Positions 52,013 through 62,757 of a stretch of 64,000 nucleotides of DNA are shown here, piece after piece. Position 1 is the first letter of the stretch; each line of letters starts with the position of its first letter. The stretch is from the NCBI RefSeq assembly GCF_000003815.2, contig NC_049996.1:3519144-3583143 (forward strand), written 5' to 3'. A program made the translations under genes and the position numbers. A model generated the notes under the pieces. The model did not search any database, was not told the origin of the DNA, and saw nothing but the letters and a program-made list of their open reading frames with translations. The DNA is from Branchiostoma floridae. Its lineage: Eukaryota; Chordata; Leptocardii; Amphioxiformes; Branchiostomatidae.

Positions 52013-52330
52013 TCTCAGGCCATCACTGAATCCACTGATCAGACAGGGCTGGCCTCCGTTGCTCCGTTCCAGTCTTCGAACGGGGCTGTTTTTTCATTGG
52101 GGGGGGGGGGCAGGTTCTCTTGTGCCGAGAAAGTTTTCCAAGTTTACCGAGGAAGAGATTTTGCCAAGGAAGCGAGTTTACTGTGGAAGGGAGTTTGCAG
52201 TGGAAGGGAGTTTCACCACGAACACAAACACAATAAAAACCAGCCACGCTCTGGACTGCAAAAGAGGCTAAGACGGGGCTGGGTCAGGGTCAGACCATCA
52301 CTGAATCCAATAAAATATGTACCTCTTCTG
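52013..52330 (+). pseudogene. decayed 3' extension of the right LRR tail
   Basis: Past the TAG the same frame reads SQAITESTDQTG before drifting into a G run (52098-52110) and unrelated sequence. Later fragments (GGTCAGACCATCACTGAATC at about 52285, AGTCATGGTCAGGGC at about 52344) are out of frame. An AATAAA at 52309 arises inside such a fragment and may serve as the poly(A) signal. Confidence 0.65.
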
Positions 52331-52484
52331 TAATTGTCAGTAGTCATGGTCAGGGCAAGTATGAGATAAATTTGTCTCAACTTGAAAGTTCAACTGTGTT
52401 GGAAAAAATCAGTATGAATAGGGTTAAACTGTAATTTTCAACACAGCAATATTGGACTTTTCCAAATTTTTGACTGATCGACTC

Positions 52485-52735
52485 CAGCCTTTTTTAAGGA
52501 AAGGACAATCCACTGCTTCAGTGACGTCACGTTATGAAGGTAGCACACGTGACTCCTTGAGCAGTGGATCAAACAAGCCATCTACATTGGATATTTATAA
52601 CCATCAGAAAGTGGAGACGGAGGGCGCCATAGGCTTCTGCAACTTATGACCCACTACTCGGGGAGTCCCGTGTGCTATCTACATAATGTGACGTCATTGA
52701 AGAAGTTAATTGTCCATTCTTTGACAAAGTCCATC
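52485..52735. mobile_element. fold-back MITE with about 55-bp inverted repeats
   Basis: 52503-52556 and 52664-52718 are reverse complements, each holding a TGACGTCA (52522, 52689) and GTAGCACACGTGACTCC / GGGAGTCCCGTGTGCTATC. About 105 bases lie between. The left duplication arm has no counterpart. Confidence 0.75.
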
Positions 52736-52772
52736 AGTCCAATATCTTGTGTTTGAAATTGCGGTTTAACTC

Positions 52773-52978
52773 TACAGTCAAACGTGTCTATAGCGACCAC
52801 TCAAGGGACTGGTCAAAATTGGCCACTATAGAGAGATGGTCACTATAGAGAAAATGCTGATTAATTGGCCGCTAAGCCTATTTCTTAATCATTAAGAATC
52901 CAAGGGACGGACAAAAAATGGCCACTATGGCCAGGTGGCCGGTATGCAAAGGTGGCCGCTAATACAGGTTTGACTGTA
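52773..52978. mobile_element. MITE with TACAGTCAAAC ends
   Basis: TIR TACAGTCAAACGTGT / ACAGGTTTGACTGTA, interior with GGCCACTATAGAGAGATGGT and related units. A similar interior stretch (CACTATAGAGAAAATGCTGA) occurs inside Helentron-like copies A-C near 7890, 13880 and 17095, suggesting capture of part of such a MITE. Confidence 0.75.
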
Positions 52979-53598
52979 TTCAGAACAAATTTAACTCTGA
53001 ACAAGCTCCTCCAGCAAAACATCTGTGTAACAGCTGTGTCTATAGATATGATGGCTGTTTCTTGGTGTCCGAAGATCAATGGGAGGCAGACAAGTTTGAT
53101 TAGACGACCAGTCTACCTGGCCTGCACGTGACTTTTTAAGGTGAAGGAGGGGTGTGCACTCCCTTCTCCACCCTCTCGTCTACTGGCGCACTAAGTCCTA
53201 CAGGGACAGAACTGTTTGCCACATAAGACGGCCCCAGCAGATGCAGGTTTATTATTTGGAGTTTCCGTCTCCTAGGAGGACTTCCGACCAAGGATGCAAG
53301 GGATTCCTCCTACCCCTGACTCGTGTGTCATGGCGGGTGCGTCATGCCCGAACATGCCCCTAAGGCCTACCACTGCCACAAAGGCATGTCACTGCCACTA
53401 CTACAAGAGTTACAACAACCAGTAACGCCTGTCAAAATGAAGGCCCTAAAGTATATGTTACTTATAAGCCTCTTCTATTTCTCACTTTTCGTAAAAGTCA
53501 GACAAACATTGCTGCTTAGTTGAAAAACAAGCACATGGCCACCAGAACAAACACATACGTTTATGTACTGTATAGGTATGGACTTGAGCCTGAACATA

Positions 53599-53966
53599 CA
53601 GGGTTCTCCCCAGAATTTTTTAGTATAGTGGAAAAAACCCCGAACTAACGCACTGCGCTTTCGTGAAAACGGGTTCATTTTGCAATGATAGAGGGCGTCA
53701 AATACTACAAGTATAATATATTATAGTGATTCCTTTGTTGTTAAGTGGCAAAACGACTATTGTTTTGATTAATGCCCATTCACAAGTTTTTGCAGACAAT
53801 GCCGACTGGAAAAGTGATGCTACTTGGCATAAAAATCTGTGAATTTTCATGAATTTTAGTAAAACTAACCAAGAAAATAGGGAATATTTTCTAAAGTAGT
53901 ATAGTGGAGCTGGGCCAGGAGTATAGTGGAGGGCCTCTGTTATTCCGTCCTCTGGGGAGGACGCTG
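53599..53966. mobile_element. hAT-like MITE, CAGGGTTCTCCCCAGA ends
   Basis: Left end CAGGGTTCTCCCCAGA, right end TCTGGGGAGGACGCTG, with AGTATAGTGGA motifs in both subterminal regions. Flanks are similar but not an exact 8-bp duplication. Confidence 0.6.
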
Positions 53967-54473
53967 ACATACATATTGTCAAAAAGTTTAGCCAATTATT
54001 TGAAAGTTGTTAACACTTACTAAAGCCAACTGTATGTCTTATTAAGTGGCTGATACTCATGTTGTTTTACGTATCTTAGTCTCGAAAAAAGAACATCTAC
54101 AAGTTTTTATGTTACTTTCTAAGTACTGAATATGATTATCTTTGAGATTGTACTCACCTAATTGTTGTATTATGGTATACATAGCATTCATTATTTCAGT
54201 TTGCTGAGGTGCATGCTACTGCTGCAACATAACAATCTCACGGGCAAAGGAACAACAACGTTTTCAAGTTGTACATATTTACTAAAAATAACTGTATGCC
54301 TTATTTTAAAGGTGGTAAATTGTCATTTTTGTTTACATATTTTATAAGTATTTACATACCTAAGTTTTGAAGCAAGAATATATATAAAGTTTTTAAAGTC
54401 ATTTTCAAGAACTAAATGTCAGCATCTTCTAGATGATTAGCATGAAAGTTCATCTGTACCGGTAAATGACATT

Positions 54474-54752
54474 GTGGAAAAGACTAAACTTAACGTAACC
54501 AACAACAAGTTAGATTGGGACTTACCCCAAATTTTCAGCCGACTCCGTCAGCCTTGTTCACGGAATGGACCCGTCTGCTGTAGCTTCCGGACGTGACGTC
54601 AGGGACACACGACGGCAGCAGAGGGACGTGAATACCAGATAACCTGTGTCGCCCCCCCCCCCCCCGCTGTCTCTGTTCAGCGAAAAGTTGGGGCAAGTCC
54701 CAATCTAACTTGGTGTTGGTTACGTAAAGTTAAGTCTTTTCCACAATATTCT
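54474..54752. mobile_element. MITE with about 70-bp inverted repeats
   Basis: TTGTGGAAAAGACTAAACTT..AACCAACA.CAAGTTAGATTGGGAC..CCCCAA on the left is mirrored at 54674-54752 on the right. The core holds TGACGTCA (54594) and a C run (54653-54666). Confidence 0.8.
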
Positions 54753-54934
54753 AGATGAGACTTATCTATTTGTTGTAAAAGAAAAGGGTATACACAATTC
54801 ATTTTTTTACAGTTACAGCCCTAAACTCTGCAGTGTGTGTTCCATCAAAGATAAATCAGAGAACAGTTGATGTTCATGATACCTTACATTAAAATCACTT
54901 TGTGGTCACATCTTGAGATTGCCTTAGCGTAGCG

Positions 54935-55122
54935 TGCTAGCCTCCTTCACCGGCGTCTCTAGGGCCTTGGCGAAAGTTTTTTTTGTCGATTAGCGATTTT
55001 TGTCCGGGAATACGACGGTAAAGGATGATATGCCGGGAAAGGAAAAATGCCGGGAGAGGAATATATACCGGGGGGCTTGCACCGGCCCAAGCACTAGGGT
55101 CGGTGAAGGAGGCTTAGAAGCG
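54935..55122. mobile_element. MITE 1 nested in SINE
   Basis: Ends TGCTAGCCTCCTTCACCGG and CGGTGAAGGAGGCTTAGAAG are inverted repeats. The interior has several CCGGGA.A/GCCGGGA units. It is flanked by GTAGCG / GAAGCG. Confidence 0.65.
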
Positions 55123-55147
55123 TACGTAGTACAGTGGTCAGTAATTC

Positions 55148-55328
55148 TAATCTCCAAGCAGATCCTATGGTAGCATAAGACAGTATGAAAAGCTGCCAGA
55201 GGAGTGAATCTGGCTTAGGAGTGTGTTTTGCTACCATCTACATGGCAAATGTACACCTCTTAGCTGACTACACTCCTTGGTCAGTTTGGTACTATCTTAT
55301 GCCATTGTAGGATCTGCTTGGAGATTAA
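55148..55328. mobile_element. MITE 2 nested in SINE
   Basis: Inverted ends TAATCTCCAAGCAGATCCTA and TAGGATCTGCTTGGAGATTA (about 37 bases in all, continuing CATAAGACAGTA / TACTATCTTATG). GTAATTC is present on both sides (55141-55147, 55329-55335). Confidence 0.85.
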
Positions 55329-56154
55329 GTAATTCAGCCTCTGAACCTAGAGGTCGTGAGTTCGAATCCCGGCTGTGTCGCTCACCCGACATGCACACTA
55401 CTGGAAAAAGTTGCAGTTCTTTGGACGGAACGTTAACCTGTGGTCCACTGTTTGTTGTACTAGTGGGAGCTTCCCCCGTGCAGTGAGCCTGTAAATACTG
55501 TACATAGTGCTACTAAGTTTTTCGGACATCTTAACTGGTTCAATTTCCTTGTCTGTATTAGTTTTTCCTTTTTTTTTTCTAATTTAAAAGGTGACAGCTT
55601 GTATACCTTTTCTATTCAAATTCTTCTCAATAGAAGGTCTTAAATAAACAAGTTTGAATTATGAACTTTGTAAAAGATGCGTAATGTTCTATATAATTAT
55701 CATAGTTTTTTTTTGCTGAAGTTTATGATACTATTTGTTTAATGCTGCTGTTGAAGTTGTTCTGTAATTGTTGTATTTCTGAACGAAAAGTCTCAGCAAA
55801 TATTATCGTTGTGGTGATACAGTCATAGTACTTCTGAACTATTTTGTATCTCTTAGGTCTGTATATAAGACAAATGCAAAAAAACTTTTTCCCAATCTCA
55901 TATTTTTTCCAAGTCCGTATATGCTACAAAAAGCAAGGAAGATAAGCGTAAATCAGGTCAGGAAGTATTTTTTCTGTTACCTGTAAAGTTGAAATCTAAT
56001 GAAACATTTAACTGGTTTTTTTTTTCAATCAACCATGTCGCTTTTCTTTCTTAATTACTAAAAACTAGCTTCTAGTACATTGTACAACTGTAGTAAACTA
56101 TTATGTAAAGATGTACAAAACAGTTTTGGAATCTGGGTCTACAAATTGTATTGT

Positions 56155-56545
56155 AAAAAACGACTTGAGAAAAAAACTTGTCGGCAATTACCCTAAGATG
56201 CTACGTGCGGCTCTAAACATCTCATGGAGAACACATCCTACAAAAAACCTGTTGTATGGAGATCTACCACCGTTATCTCAAGTCATACGGGAAAGAAGGC
56301 TGAGGTTTGCTGGTCACGCATGGCGCAGTAAAGATGAGATCATCAGTGACGTTCTGCTGTGGACACCCAAACAAGGTCATGCAAGCAGAGGTAGACCACG
56401 CAAAACATTTGTACATCAACTTTGTGAAGATACTGGTTGCTCGGCTGAAGAACTGCCCAAAGCTATGGAGGATAGGGAAGGCTGGAGGAAGAGAGTCGTG
56501 GCCATCCGTGTAACCAGCTCGCCCGGATGATGATGATGATATCAA
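56155..56545 (+). mobile_element. non-LTR retrotransposon 3' fragment (RTE/CR1-type C-terminus)
   Basis: The frame IRERRLRFAGHAWR, ISDVLLWTPKQGHASRGRPR, FVHQLCEDTG and MEDREGWRKRV is the familiar C-terminal end of a non-LTR reverse transcriptase polyprotein. It is followed by a (GAT)n tail at 56525-56540. Comparison with the left arm shows that host sequence runs up to about 56154 (AAATTGTATTGT) and resumes near 56545. The first 15 residues of the open frame are therefore flanking DNA and not element. Confidence 0.75.
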
Positions 56546-57254
56546 ACTGTGTCATCATGAGAGAATATAACAAGAATTGCGAAATATACAAAAGAATATC
56601 CTCACAAACTAAGTGAAGTACTAATGACATAGCTTTCACTACACTGTCACTGCTGCTGGACTAACTTGTATTTCATTATATCAGGCTTGAATTTTCATGC
56701 TGCAAGATTTTAAATTATTGATATTTATAATTTTGTGAGTCATACCTCAATTCAGTTGTATCATAACTACTATTGAGTGTGGTTTTATGGAAATAAACAA
56801 CCAGTCTTTTATTCATTCATATCTCGTCTGCAGTCCTCTTCTTTTCTGAGAATTCCGAGTTGCAGGTCGGTATTCTTTGAACGCTGCCTGTGGAGTAGGT
56901 AATTAGCTAATTATACAAATAATGGGAGCTAATTTCTTAAATCAATTTGGATGCTTCATAAACTCACTAAATTTCATGATAGGACTCTTACACATGTCAC
57001 ACATGTAACTCTGATACTGACATACATCATTTATGCAAATGAAGTCATAATTCTTTTAGGAATGACCTTCCTTGCTCAGATAATACTTTCATTTTTATGA
57101 AAAAATTGTATTGAGGAGAGGACCTTACTTTCATGATCAATAAAAACACGTTATGATACAAGTAAACATAAATATTTTTTAAAAAGGTATGAGGTCGTGC
57201 ATGGAGCTCTAGTTTTGAATGTTAATGCTAGTTCACCTTTATCCGTTGGGTAAC

Positions 57255-57415
57255 CTTTATCCGTTGTTTTATAAAAGAACAGGGCATTTCAAAATATCAA
57301 GTCGACGGACAGTGGTTTCAAAGTGCAGTATTTTGAAAATAAAGTTTTGCAATTTGAAACCATCGCCCGTCGACTTAACATCCCTAAATACCCTGTTTTA
57401 AGAACAACGTATAAC
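57255..57415. repeat. imperfect palindrome
   Basis: Arms around AAGTCGACGG..TGGTTTCAAA.TGCA and its complement (TTTGAAACCA..CCGTCGACTT), extending to AGAACAGGG / CCCTGTTTT, centred near 57335. It may be a small fold-back element. The short frames here are by-products. Confidence 0.6.
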
Positions 57416-57539
57416 TGGGGCCGCCCTAAGACGGTTCCCGTCGTAAGACGGAACGGATTTTTTGCTGATCTTATTATCCATAAGTACACCGTGTTTGTTG
57501 CCACTGACTATGCTGATTACAAAGGTAAATAAACCAAGT

Positions 57540-59040
57540 CCATGCACACAGCTTTAATTTGCATTCCAAGTATACTTTAACATATTTACTTCATGTTTTA
57601 AAAAAACACAGAATTCTAACAGTAATGTTGACAGTGCTGAATCACTGCGGTCACCAGCCTCTGCGTATTGGCGGCTCGTGTCGCTAACTATACGAACTCT
57701 TTCAAGCAGTCACACAACTGCCATGATACACATAAATAAATCTCCATAAAACACTATGAATATGGGTCTTCAAATGTCTGTTGAGTAGAAAAGCAACCAA
57801 AAGGAAGCGACATAAACATTGCCACCATTGTACTCCCAAGGGAGTGTGGCCGTGAAGGTGACAGACTAGAGAACGCTCCAAAGATTCATTTGACTGTAAC
57901 AAATGATTCGTGCTGTCTATGAAAATAAGACTTGATAGAGAGATGTAGATGATATTTTCATATAATCAGACCGAGTTTTGTTGATGTTAGCGGTGTCTTT
58001 TTTTCGTAATGGTTTTTTTAGTCGGGCATTCACAATCAGTGCATTCAGCCCATTGCCCGTAAAAACATGAGCTGGATTGTTCTAGGTACAGCCTTCCTCA
58101 TGTGAGACAAGAAGTACATACAGTCACGATTTTACTGTCAAAAGAAAGCTAAATTATCATATTATTAATTTTTTTCTGTGTACTTAAATTTACCACTTAC
58201 TTTTGAAGAGAGCAAAATGTAAAAAAAGCGTACCGAGTTAGGCACACTGTCCAGCGTAGCACAAAATTGGAAGGTTACATACACGAAATTGTCTCACAGT
58301 GTTTGCCGCTTGTAACATGCAGCGCGAAAGGTTCATGAACCACATGAATGCATTTCTTATTCAAGTATGTTGTTCAAATCCATATGTCTAAAAAATTCAG
58401 TCATCAAAATTTGACCACTCTCAGGCAACTAGCGATGGAGCGCCATGAGTTTGAGCGCAAGAAAAAGCGTACCGTGTTGGGGCACCTCCCGTTATAGGTT
58501 ACCCCGCGGAGATAAGTGAATTAGCGTTTCCTGGACACATACAGGTGTGTAGGGGAAAAGCGACCCCTAAACATCAATGGTTCATAACTAGTCTGTGATT
58601 GTTTGATGTGCAGTATGATATCACCTACACAAGACATTGCCATGGTAACACCCGCCATGGCCTCTCCCTGAGGTCACATTTCCAAACCGGGGCCCGTTCG
58701 GGATGTTTAAAGAAACGAAAAATTAATTCGGGGTTAGAACAACTCCTACTCACCTTTAATAGCACCAAACACCATGTTAATCTCTCCAGCGGTTCTTGAG
58801 ACATATTCCATACATTATCGTGACATAAAACAAAAATGAAGGTATTACCTGTTATTTAGTTAAGCGAAACAAAAAAATATCCAGAGTCTCAGAAAACGCT
58901 ACAAAAGACCCACAGAAGACCCCCACCATACATCTGCTTGAAGATTAATCGTTGTCGTCATCAACTCTCTGCGACCGGACAGACCGGTTTTCTGGCGATG
59001 ACGTACTTCCGGTGCTGACATATCCACTTGCTTCCTGTTG
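57540..59040. other. no gene seen; one dispersed GC-rich repeat
   Basis: Contains the fifth copy of the CACATTTCCAAACCGGGGCC module at 58671-58722. No credible exon. Confidence 0.5.
58671..58722 (+). repeat. GC-rich dispersed repeat
   Basis: CACATTTCCAAACCGGGGCC followed by CGTTCGGGATGTTTAAAGAA, matching 37960-38000. Confidence 0.6.
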
Positions 59041-59839
59041 ACCTAATTCACAAATACCTGTTAACAAAGGTAAATACACTGTTTTCTATGCAAAAGTAAG
59101 ATCTCCTCAAAGTCGTGTGCTTGTCGGGAACTTTGCTACAGAATTGGGTGTGCATTTGCTGATCAACCGGCCATTTATTTCAAATTTGTCTTGTAGTCAG
59201 ACAATATTTGACCCGGCTTGTTGTCGCCATAAGGCCATATCTTCCTCTGTGTGACCAACCTCCTTGGTGTGACATAGCGCTAATTAATTACTACTAATTA
59301 GTATGTACAAGGAACTCCAAACTGCACCTGCGTACCGAATTATAGTATCATTCTAGATCTGTGTAAAGCTTTGAACTATAACGTTATATCCTCGGCGAAA
59401 TTAAACTAGTAAATGCAGACTTGTCTAGAGCATAGTCGGGCTTCAAAATGGCGTCACCATTTTGAAGTGACGTCATGTATAACGTAACCCCGTTTTTGAT
59501 GACGTCACAGCTAGAGACCTGTTGTTATGCATAGTAAACGTCAGAGCGATGTACTTGGAGGTACAGTAATAAGGGAGGGGTGAAAAAAAACGTGAAAAGG
59601 TAATTTGCTGTTGTAAATTCTGTGACATATAGAACTATTGTAGAGTGGAATCCGTTGCCACAAAGTACTGTAGCGGAAACCTCTCAGCTCATTAGGTAGC
59701 TTTAGACAACGCTTACATGCAAAAGTTAGGTGTGACAGGTTGTTCGGTGCACTAGTCATATAACCAGCTTTTGCCTGCATATAATTGCTTTATCAAGTTA
59801 ATCTATGTCTTTATAACCCTTTTATTATGTCTTTTTCAG

Positions 59840-59952
59840 CTATAGAAATATGAATCCACGGTAGAAGATACTCTAACTACCATCTACCAACAAAGAACAA
59901 CTGAATTCTTGCTGAAATACTCGCAATGCATGTACTCCCATAAGGCATAAAT
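59840..59952 (+). promoter_or_regulatory. 5' UTR of the sulfotransferase with upstream ORFs
   Basis: After the acceptor, ATGAATCCACGGTAG and ATGCATGTACTCCCATAA are complete mini-ORFs ahead of the main ATG. They could lower translation. Context only, no further evidence. Confidence 0.4.
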
Positions 59953-61164
59953 ATGACAAGAAAGTCGCTATTTCGGAATCCTAGAACACTGTTACTTGCC
60001 ATTCTTCTGGTTGCATCTTCGGGTTACTTGTACTTTTCGCTGACTCTCTCATGCCTGGCATCGGAGCAAAATAAGATACGAGATTTGCCTGAACTTGTAG
60101 TAAGTCAACCCTTGGAAAAGAAGAAATCAGTAACACCAGCGCCTCTAGCAATTCGCAAGCGAACTGCAGTCATAATCATAGCTCCAATGCGAAGTGGCTC
60201 AACGTTCGTTGGCGAACTATTCAACCAACATCCCAACGCCTTTTACGTCTTCGAACCATTCTGGGCCCTTGAGAATTATGCAAACAAGACTTACGACATC
60301 ACTACGGAAACGAAACTCACATTCCTGGAGGGAATATCGTCATGCAAATTCCAGGGAATTCAGGGTGTTATGAGGTTCTATCTTACTACTAAAGGCATGG
60401 GGGTTTACAAAACATGTAAAGCGATAGAAAGTATGTGTGCTCGATACAGAAACCAAACGAAGGGAAAGATCACACTAGCACAAAGATGTCCTGTGCCACC
60501 TTCATCGCTACCAAGTGTTCTAAGATCAACTTGCGAGGCAAAACAATTCACCGCCATCAAGACGATACGTTTGGACGACCTGACGATTCTACAACCTCTC
60601 ACCCTTGTCGATGACCTTGACTTCAAGGTTATACAGCTTGTTAGAGACCCAAGGGCTGTCATCTCCTCAAGAATCGCGCTGGGTAGGAAAAACATTTCCC
60701 TCCTGTCATCTTTAAACACCAAAGTCGACAAGAAGGAAGTACGTCAACTCTGTGACCGAATGGTAAGAAATGCACAACCCTACAAAGACAACGCTAGCTG
60801 GCTACGCGAACGATACGCTTTAGTTCGCTACGAGGACGTTGGACTAAAACCTCTGGATATGATGCAGAAATTTTACAATTTCATCGGCGTTACTCCAAAT
60901 AAAAACGTCACTGATTGGATCAAAACACACACCAAGACAGCCAAAAGGAAGAAAGATAGGAACGATCCATTTGGAACTATCAAAGACCCACTTCAGGCTT
61001 GTAACCAATGGAGAACAAGACTCACATTCGATGAAGCCAAAGTGATACAGTCGGAGTGTAAAGAGGCGATGACCATATTTGGCTACGAATATGTCACTTC
61101 CGCCAAGCAGATGAGAAACAAATCTGTGGATCTTTACGATACGAGAGCGCCTATAGTGCTCTGA
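59953..61164 (+). CDS. Golgi carbohydrate sulfotransferase (GlcNAc/Gal 6-O type), 403 aa
   Basis: Type II membrane protein: short basic N-terminus and membrane segment (about 12-34, RTLLLAILLVASSGYLYFSL), then a lumenal catalytic domain. The PAPS-binding motifs are clear. The 5'-phosphosulfate loop PMRSGSTFVGELFNQHP is at 79-94, followed by FYVFEPFW. The 3'-phosphate motif KVIQLVRDPRAVISSRI lies at about 225-241, and RYEDVGLKPLDMM further on. Length and motif order match CHST1/CHST3/GlcNAc-6-sulfotransferases, which transfer sulfate from PAPS to C6 of Gal, GalNAc or GlcNAc; substrate cannot be told here. The coding sequence is in one exon. The acceptor TTTTTCAG at 59839 precedes a 5' UTR with two short upstream ORFs. 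The upstream donor is likely AACAAAG|GTAAAT near 59070. Confidence 0.92.
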   Translation: MTRKSLFRNPRTLLLAILLVASSGYLYFSLTLSCLASEQNKIRDLPELVVSQPLEKKKSVTPAPLAIRKRTAVIIIAPMRSGSTFVGELFNQHPNAFYVFEPFWALENYANKTYDITTETKLTFLEGISSCKFQGIQGVMRFYLTTKGMGVYKTCKAIESMCARYRNQTKGKITLAQRCPVPPSSLPSVLRSTCEAKQFTAIKTIRLDDLTILQPLTLVDDLDFKVIQLVRDPRAVISSRIALGRKNISLLSSLNTKVDKKEVRQLCDRMVRNAQPYKDNASWLRERYALVRYEDVGLKPLDMMQKFYNFIGVTPNKNVTDWIKTHTKTAKRKKDRNDPFGTIKDPLQACNQWRTRLTFDEAKVIQSECKEAMTIFGYEYVTSAKQMRNKSVDLYDTRAPIVL

Positions 61165-62030
61165 TTTCCATTGTTTATATTAGCTTGGTAACCATTCTAT
61201 CGGGAGGTCCGTGGTAGCTCTACGGTGCTGGCCATGGTTGCGTTGCCCGCCCACCCAGTTTATTAGTACAAGCCGGTGAATTTTCACGGGGTTGTTTTCA
61301 ATTAGTTAGCTTTATACCCAATGAATAATAACAAAAGTCCGACTCAAAAGATAGGTTGTCATAAAAAAGGACATTGCTTAGTTAGTAGGGCTTGTGCCTG
61401 TATGGAATGGTTACCAGGCAAGCACATGTATTCTTGAGGCTGTATATTTATTGAAAGACATTACAACATTAGATCAACTTTCGATATTCAACCATTTAAA
61501 AGGACTTGAAAAAAAATCCACATCATGCAAGACATGAATTCTGAAACCGGGAACTCAGAAAAGTGTGAACTAATTGTCTAGTTTTTCCACCCGGTATGAT
61601 GAGGATGAAAAATTGTAATTATAGATAAAAGTACCTATTCTCTCACAGACTCCCTAGGTCACTGTGAAAAAATATTAGAAACTGGCCTAGTGGACAGATA
61701 ACATACTAGAGGAGCTTAGCTGGCCTAGCAGTAGGTCGCAAACTGGAATCTTAGGCAGGCCAACTCCCTCTGGTGTGTTATCTGTCTATTTGGTTAATTT
61801 CCACTATTATTCCAGCGACCTGTGGAGTCTGTCAGAGAACAGAAACTACGAGTAGCTAGCTATGCTGGTGTGTTGGTCGCGGCCACAGCATGCTTTGTAA
61901 GACTACACGTGTATGTACAAATTTTCGTGATTTGTAGTTCACACCCAATTGCAATTTCTGATATGTTGATGTTATACACCTTTATTAACCGTTCTCTTCG
62001 CTTGTAATTGTTTGTACTGAATAGATATGG
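61165..62030. other. downstream of sulfotransferase, no gene seen
   Basis: Contains a weak inverted pair (GACAGATAACATACTAGAGG near 61693 and CTCTGGTGTGTTATCTGTC near 61768), perhaps a small MITE. No coding frame. Confidence 0.4.
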
Positions 62031-62031
62031 C

Positions 62032-62757
62032 AGAAGTCTGAAAACAAGACGTTTTACAGATGGGTTCTGTGATTACAATACATGACGGTGTCTAGTAACG
62101 TCTGTTTTGCTGGACCTTTTTTTCTGTTCGCCCTCCTGCATTAGTTTTGGGGTTCTCTAATTTTTCGTAGGTTTGGTCTGTCTTATGCCCACCTCTAGTA
62201 AGACTGCGAAAAGCAATCATCGTCAAAGCAATCATGTTTTTATTGCTATTCTTGTTGAAGAGATTCATTAGTCACGTATGTAAAACAGTTACTAGTCTAA
62301 GAGTTTTTCATCAATCAGTGACTGGTTTTGACAGGTAAAGTACACATGGCTCCAAATTTTCGATGACTGTCAGTCCATCATGTTCACGGAGGGACCTAGT
62401 TCTCGCGAGAGTTGCGAGAACTAGGTGGAGACTTGCATGGATCTTCTGTCACAGTCACTGATTGATGTAAAACTCTAGTAATTGCTATTCTTGTTTTAAG
62501 AGGGAAACAAGGGCGCTGTGGCCCCATGCCCTTGCCATGTGCCCCTACCCCTATCCTGGGAAGCAGATCCTCTAGCAAGCATAATTTTTTTGTTAACCAA
62601 GGATGCTATTTGGTCACATGTGGCCACAGTTTTTTTAGCGCTGATGTCATGCATAGAATTAAGCCAGTGTGGCCTTACAAAACAGACGTCAATAGGCACC
62701 ATCACACGTACTGTAATCAGAGAACTCATCTGTAAAACGTCTTGTTTTCAGACTTCT
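62032..62757. mobile_element. fold-back element with nested palindromes
   Basis: The outer arms 62032-62118 and 62668-62757 are reverse complements (AGAAGTCTGAAAACAAGACG / CGTCTTGTTTTCAGACTTCT). Inside, GAGTTTTTCATCAATCAGTG pairs with CACTGATTGATGTAAAACTC (about 62300 and 62455). At the centre CCTAGTTCTCGC..GCGAGAACTAGG (62395-62426) forms a perfect 12-bp hairpin. The whole element could fold into one long hairpin. Non-coding. Confidence 0.75.

Larger units (their letters stand above)
54922..55610 (+). mobile_element. SINE family 2, split by two nested MITEs
   Basis: The head TTAGCGTAGCG (54924-54934) is followed by MITE 1, then TACGTAGTACAGTGGTCAGT, then MITE 2. It resumes at TAATTCAGCCTCTGAACCTA with a good B-box (GAGTTCGAATCCC) and the body CTCACCCGACATGCACACTA..TAACTGGTTCAATTTCC. 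The left-arm copy (26880-27166) shows the head without either insertion. Confidence 0.75.
44880..57030 (+). repeat. right arm of inverted segmental duplication
   Basis: Pairs with 25800-33100 in reverse complement. Anchors include CCATAACCTT..GAAGGTAATAAATT (44888), ACATTGGAAGACAGAACGCA (45290) and the LRR gene. After the gene come the SINE and the block AGAATTGCGAAATATAC..GTGAGTCATACCTCAATTCA (56570-56760). It is longer than the left arm because of a CR1-like insertion, several MITEs, a second retroelement fragment and a longer receptor tail. Confidence 0.85.

Noticed and set aside
53698-53982. 94-codon frame
   Set aside because: Lies across the hAT-like MITE and its flank.
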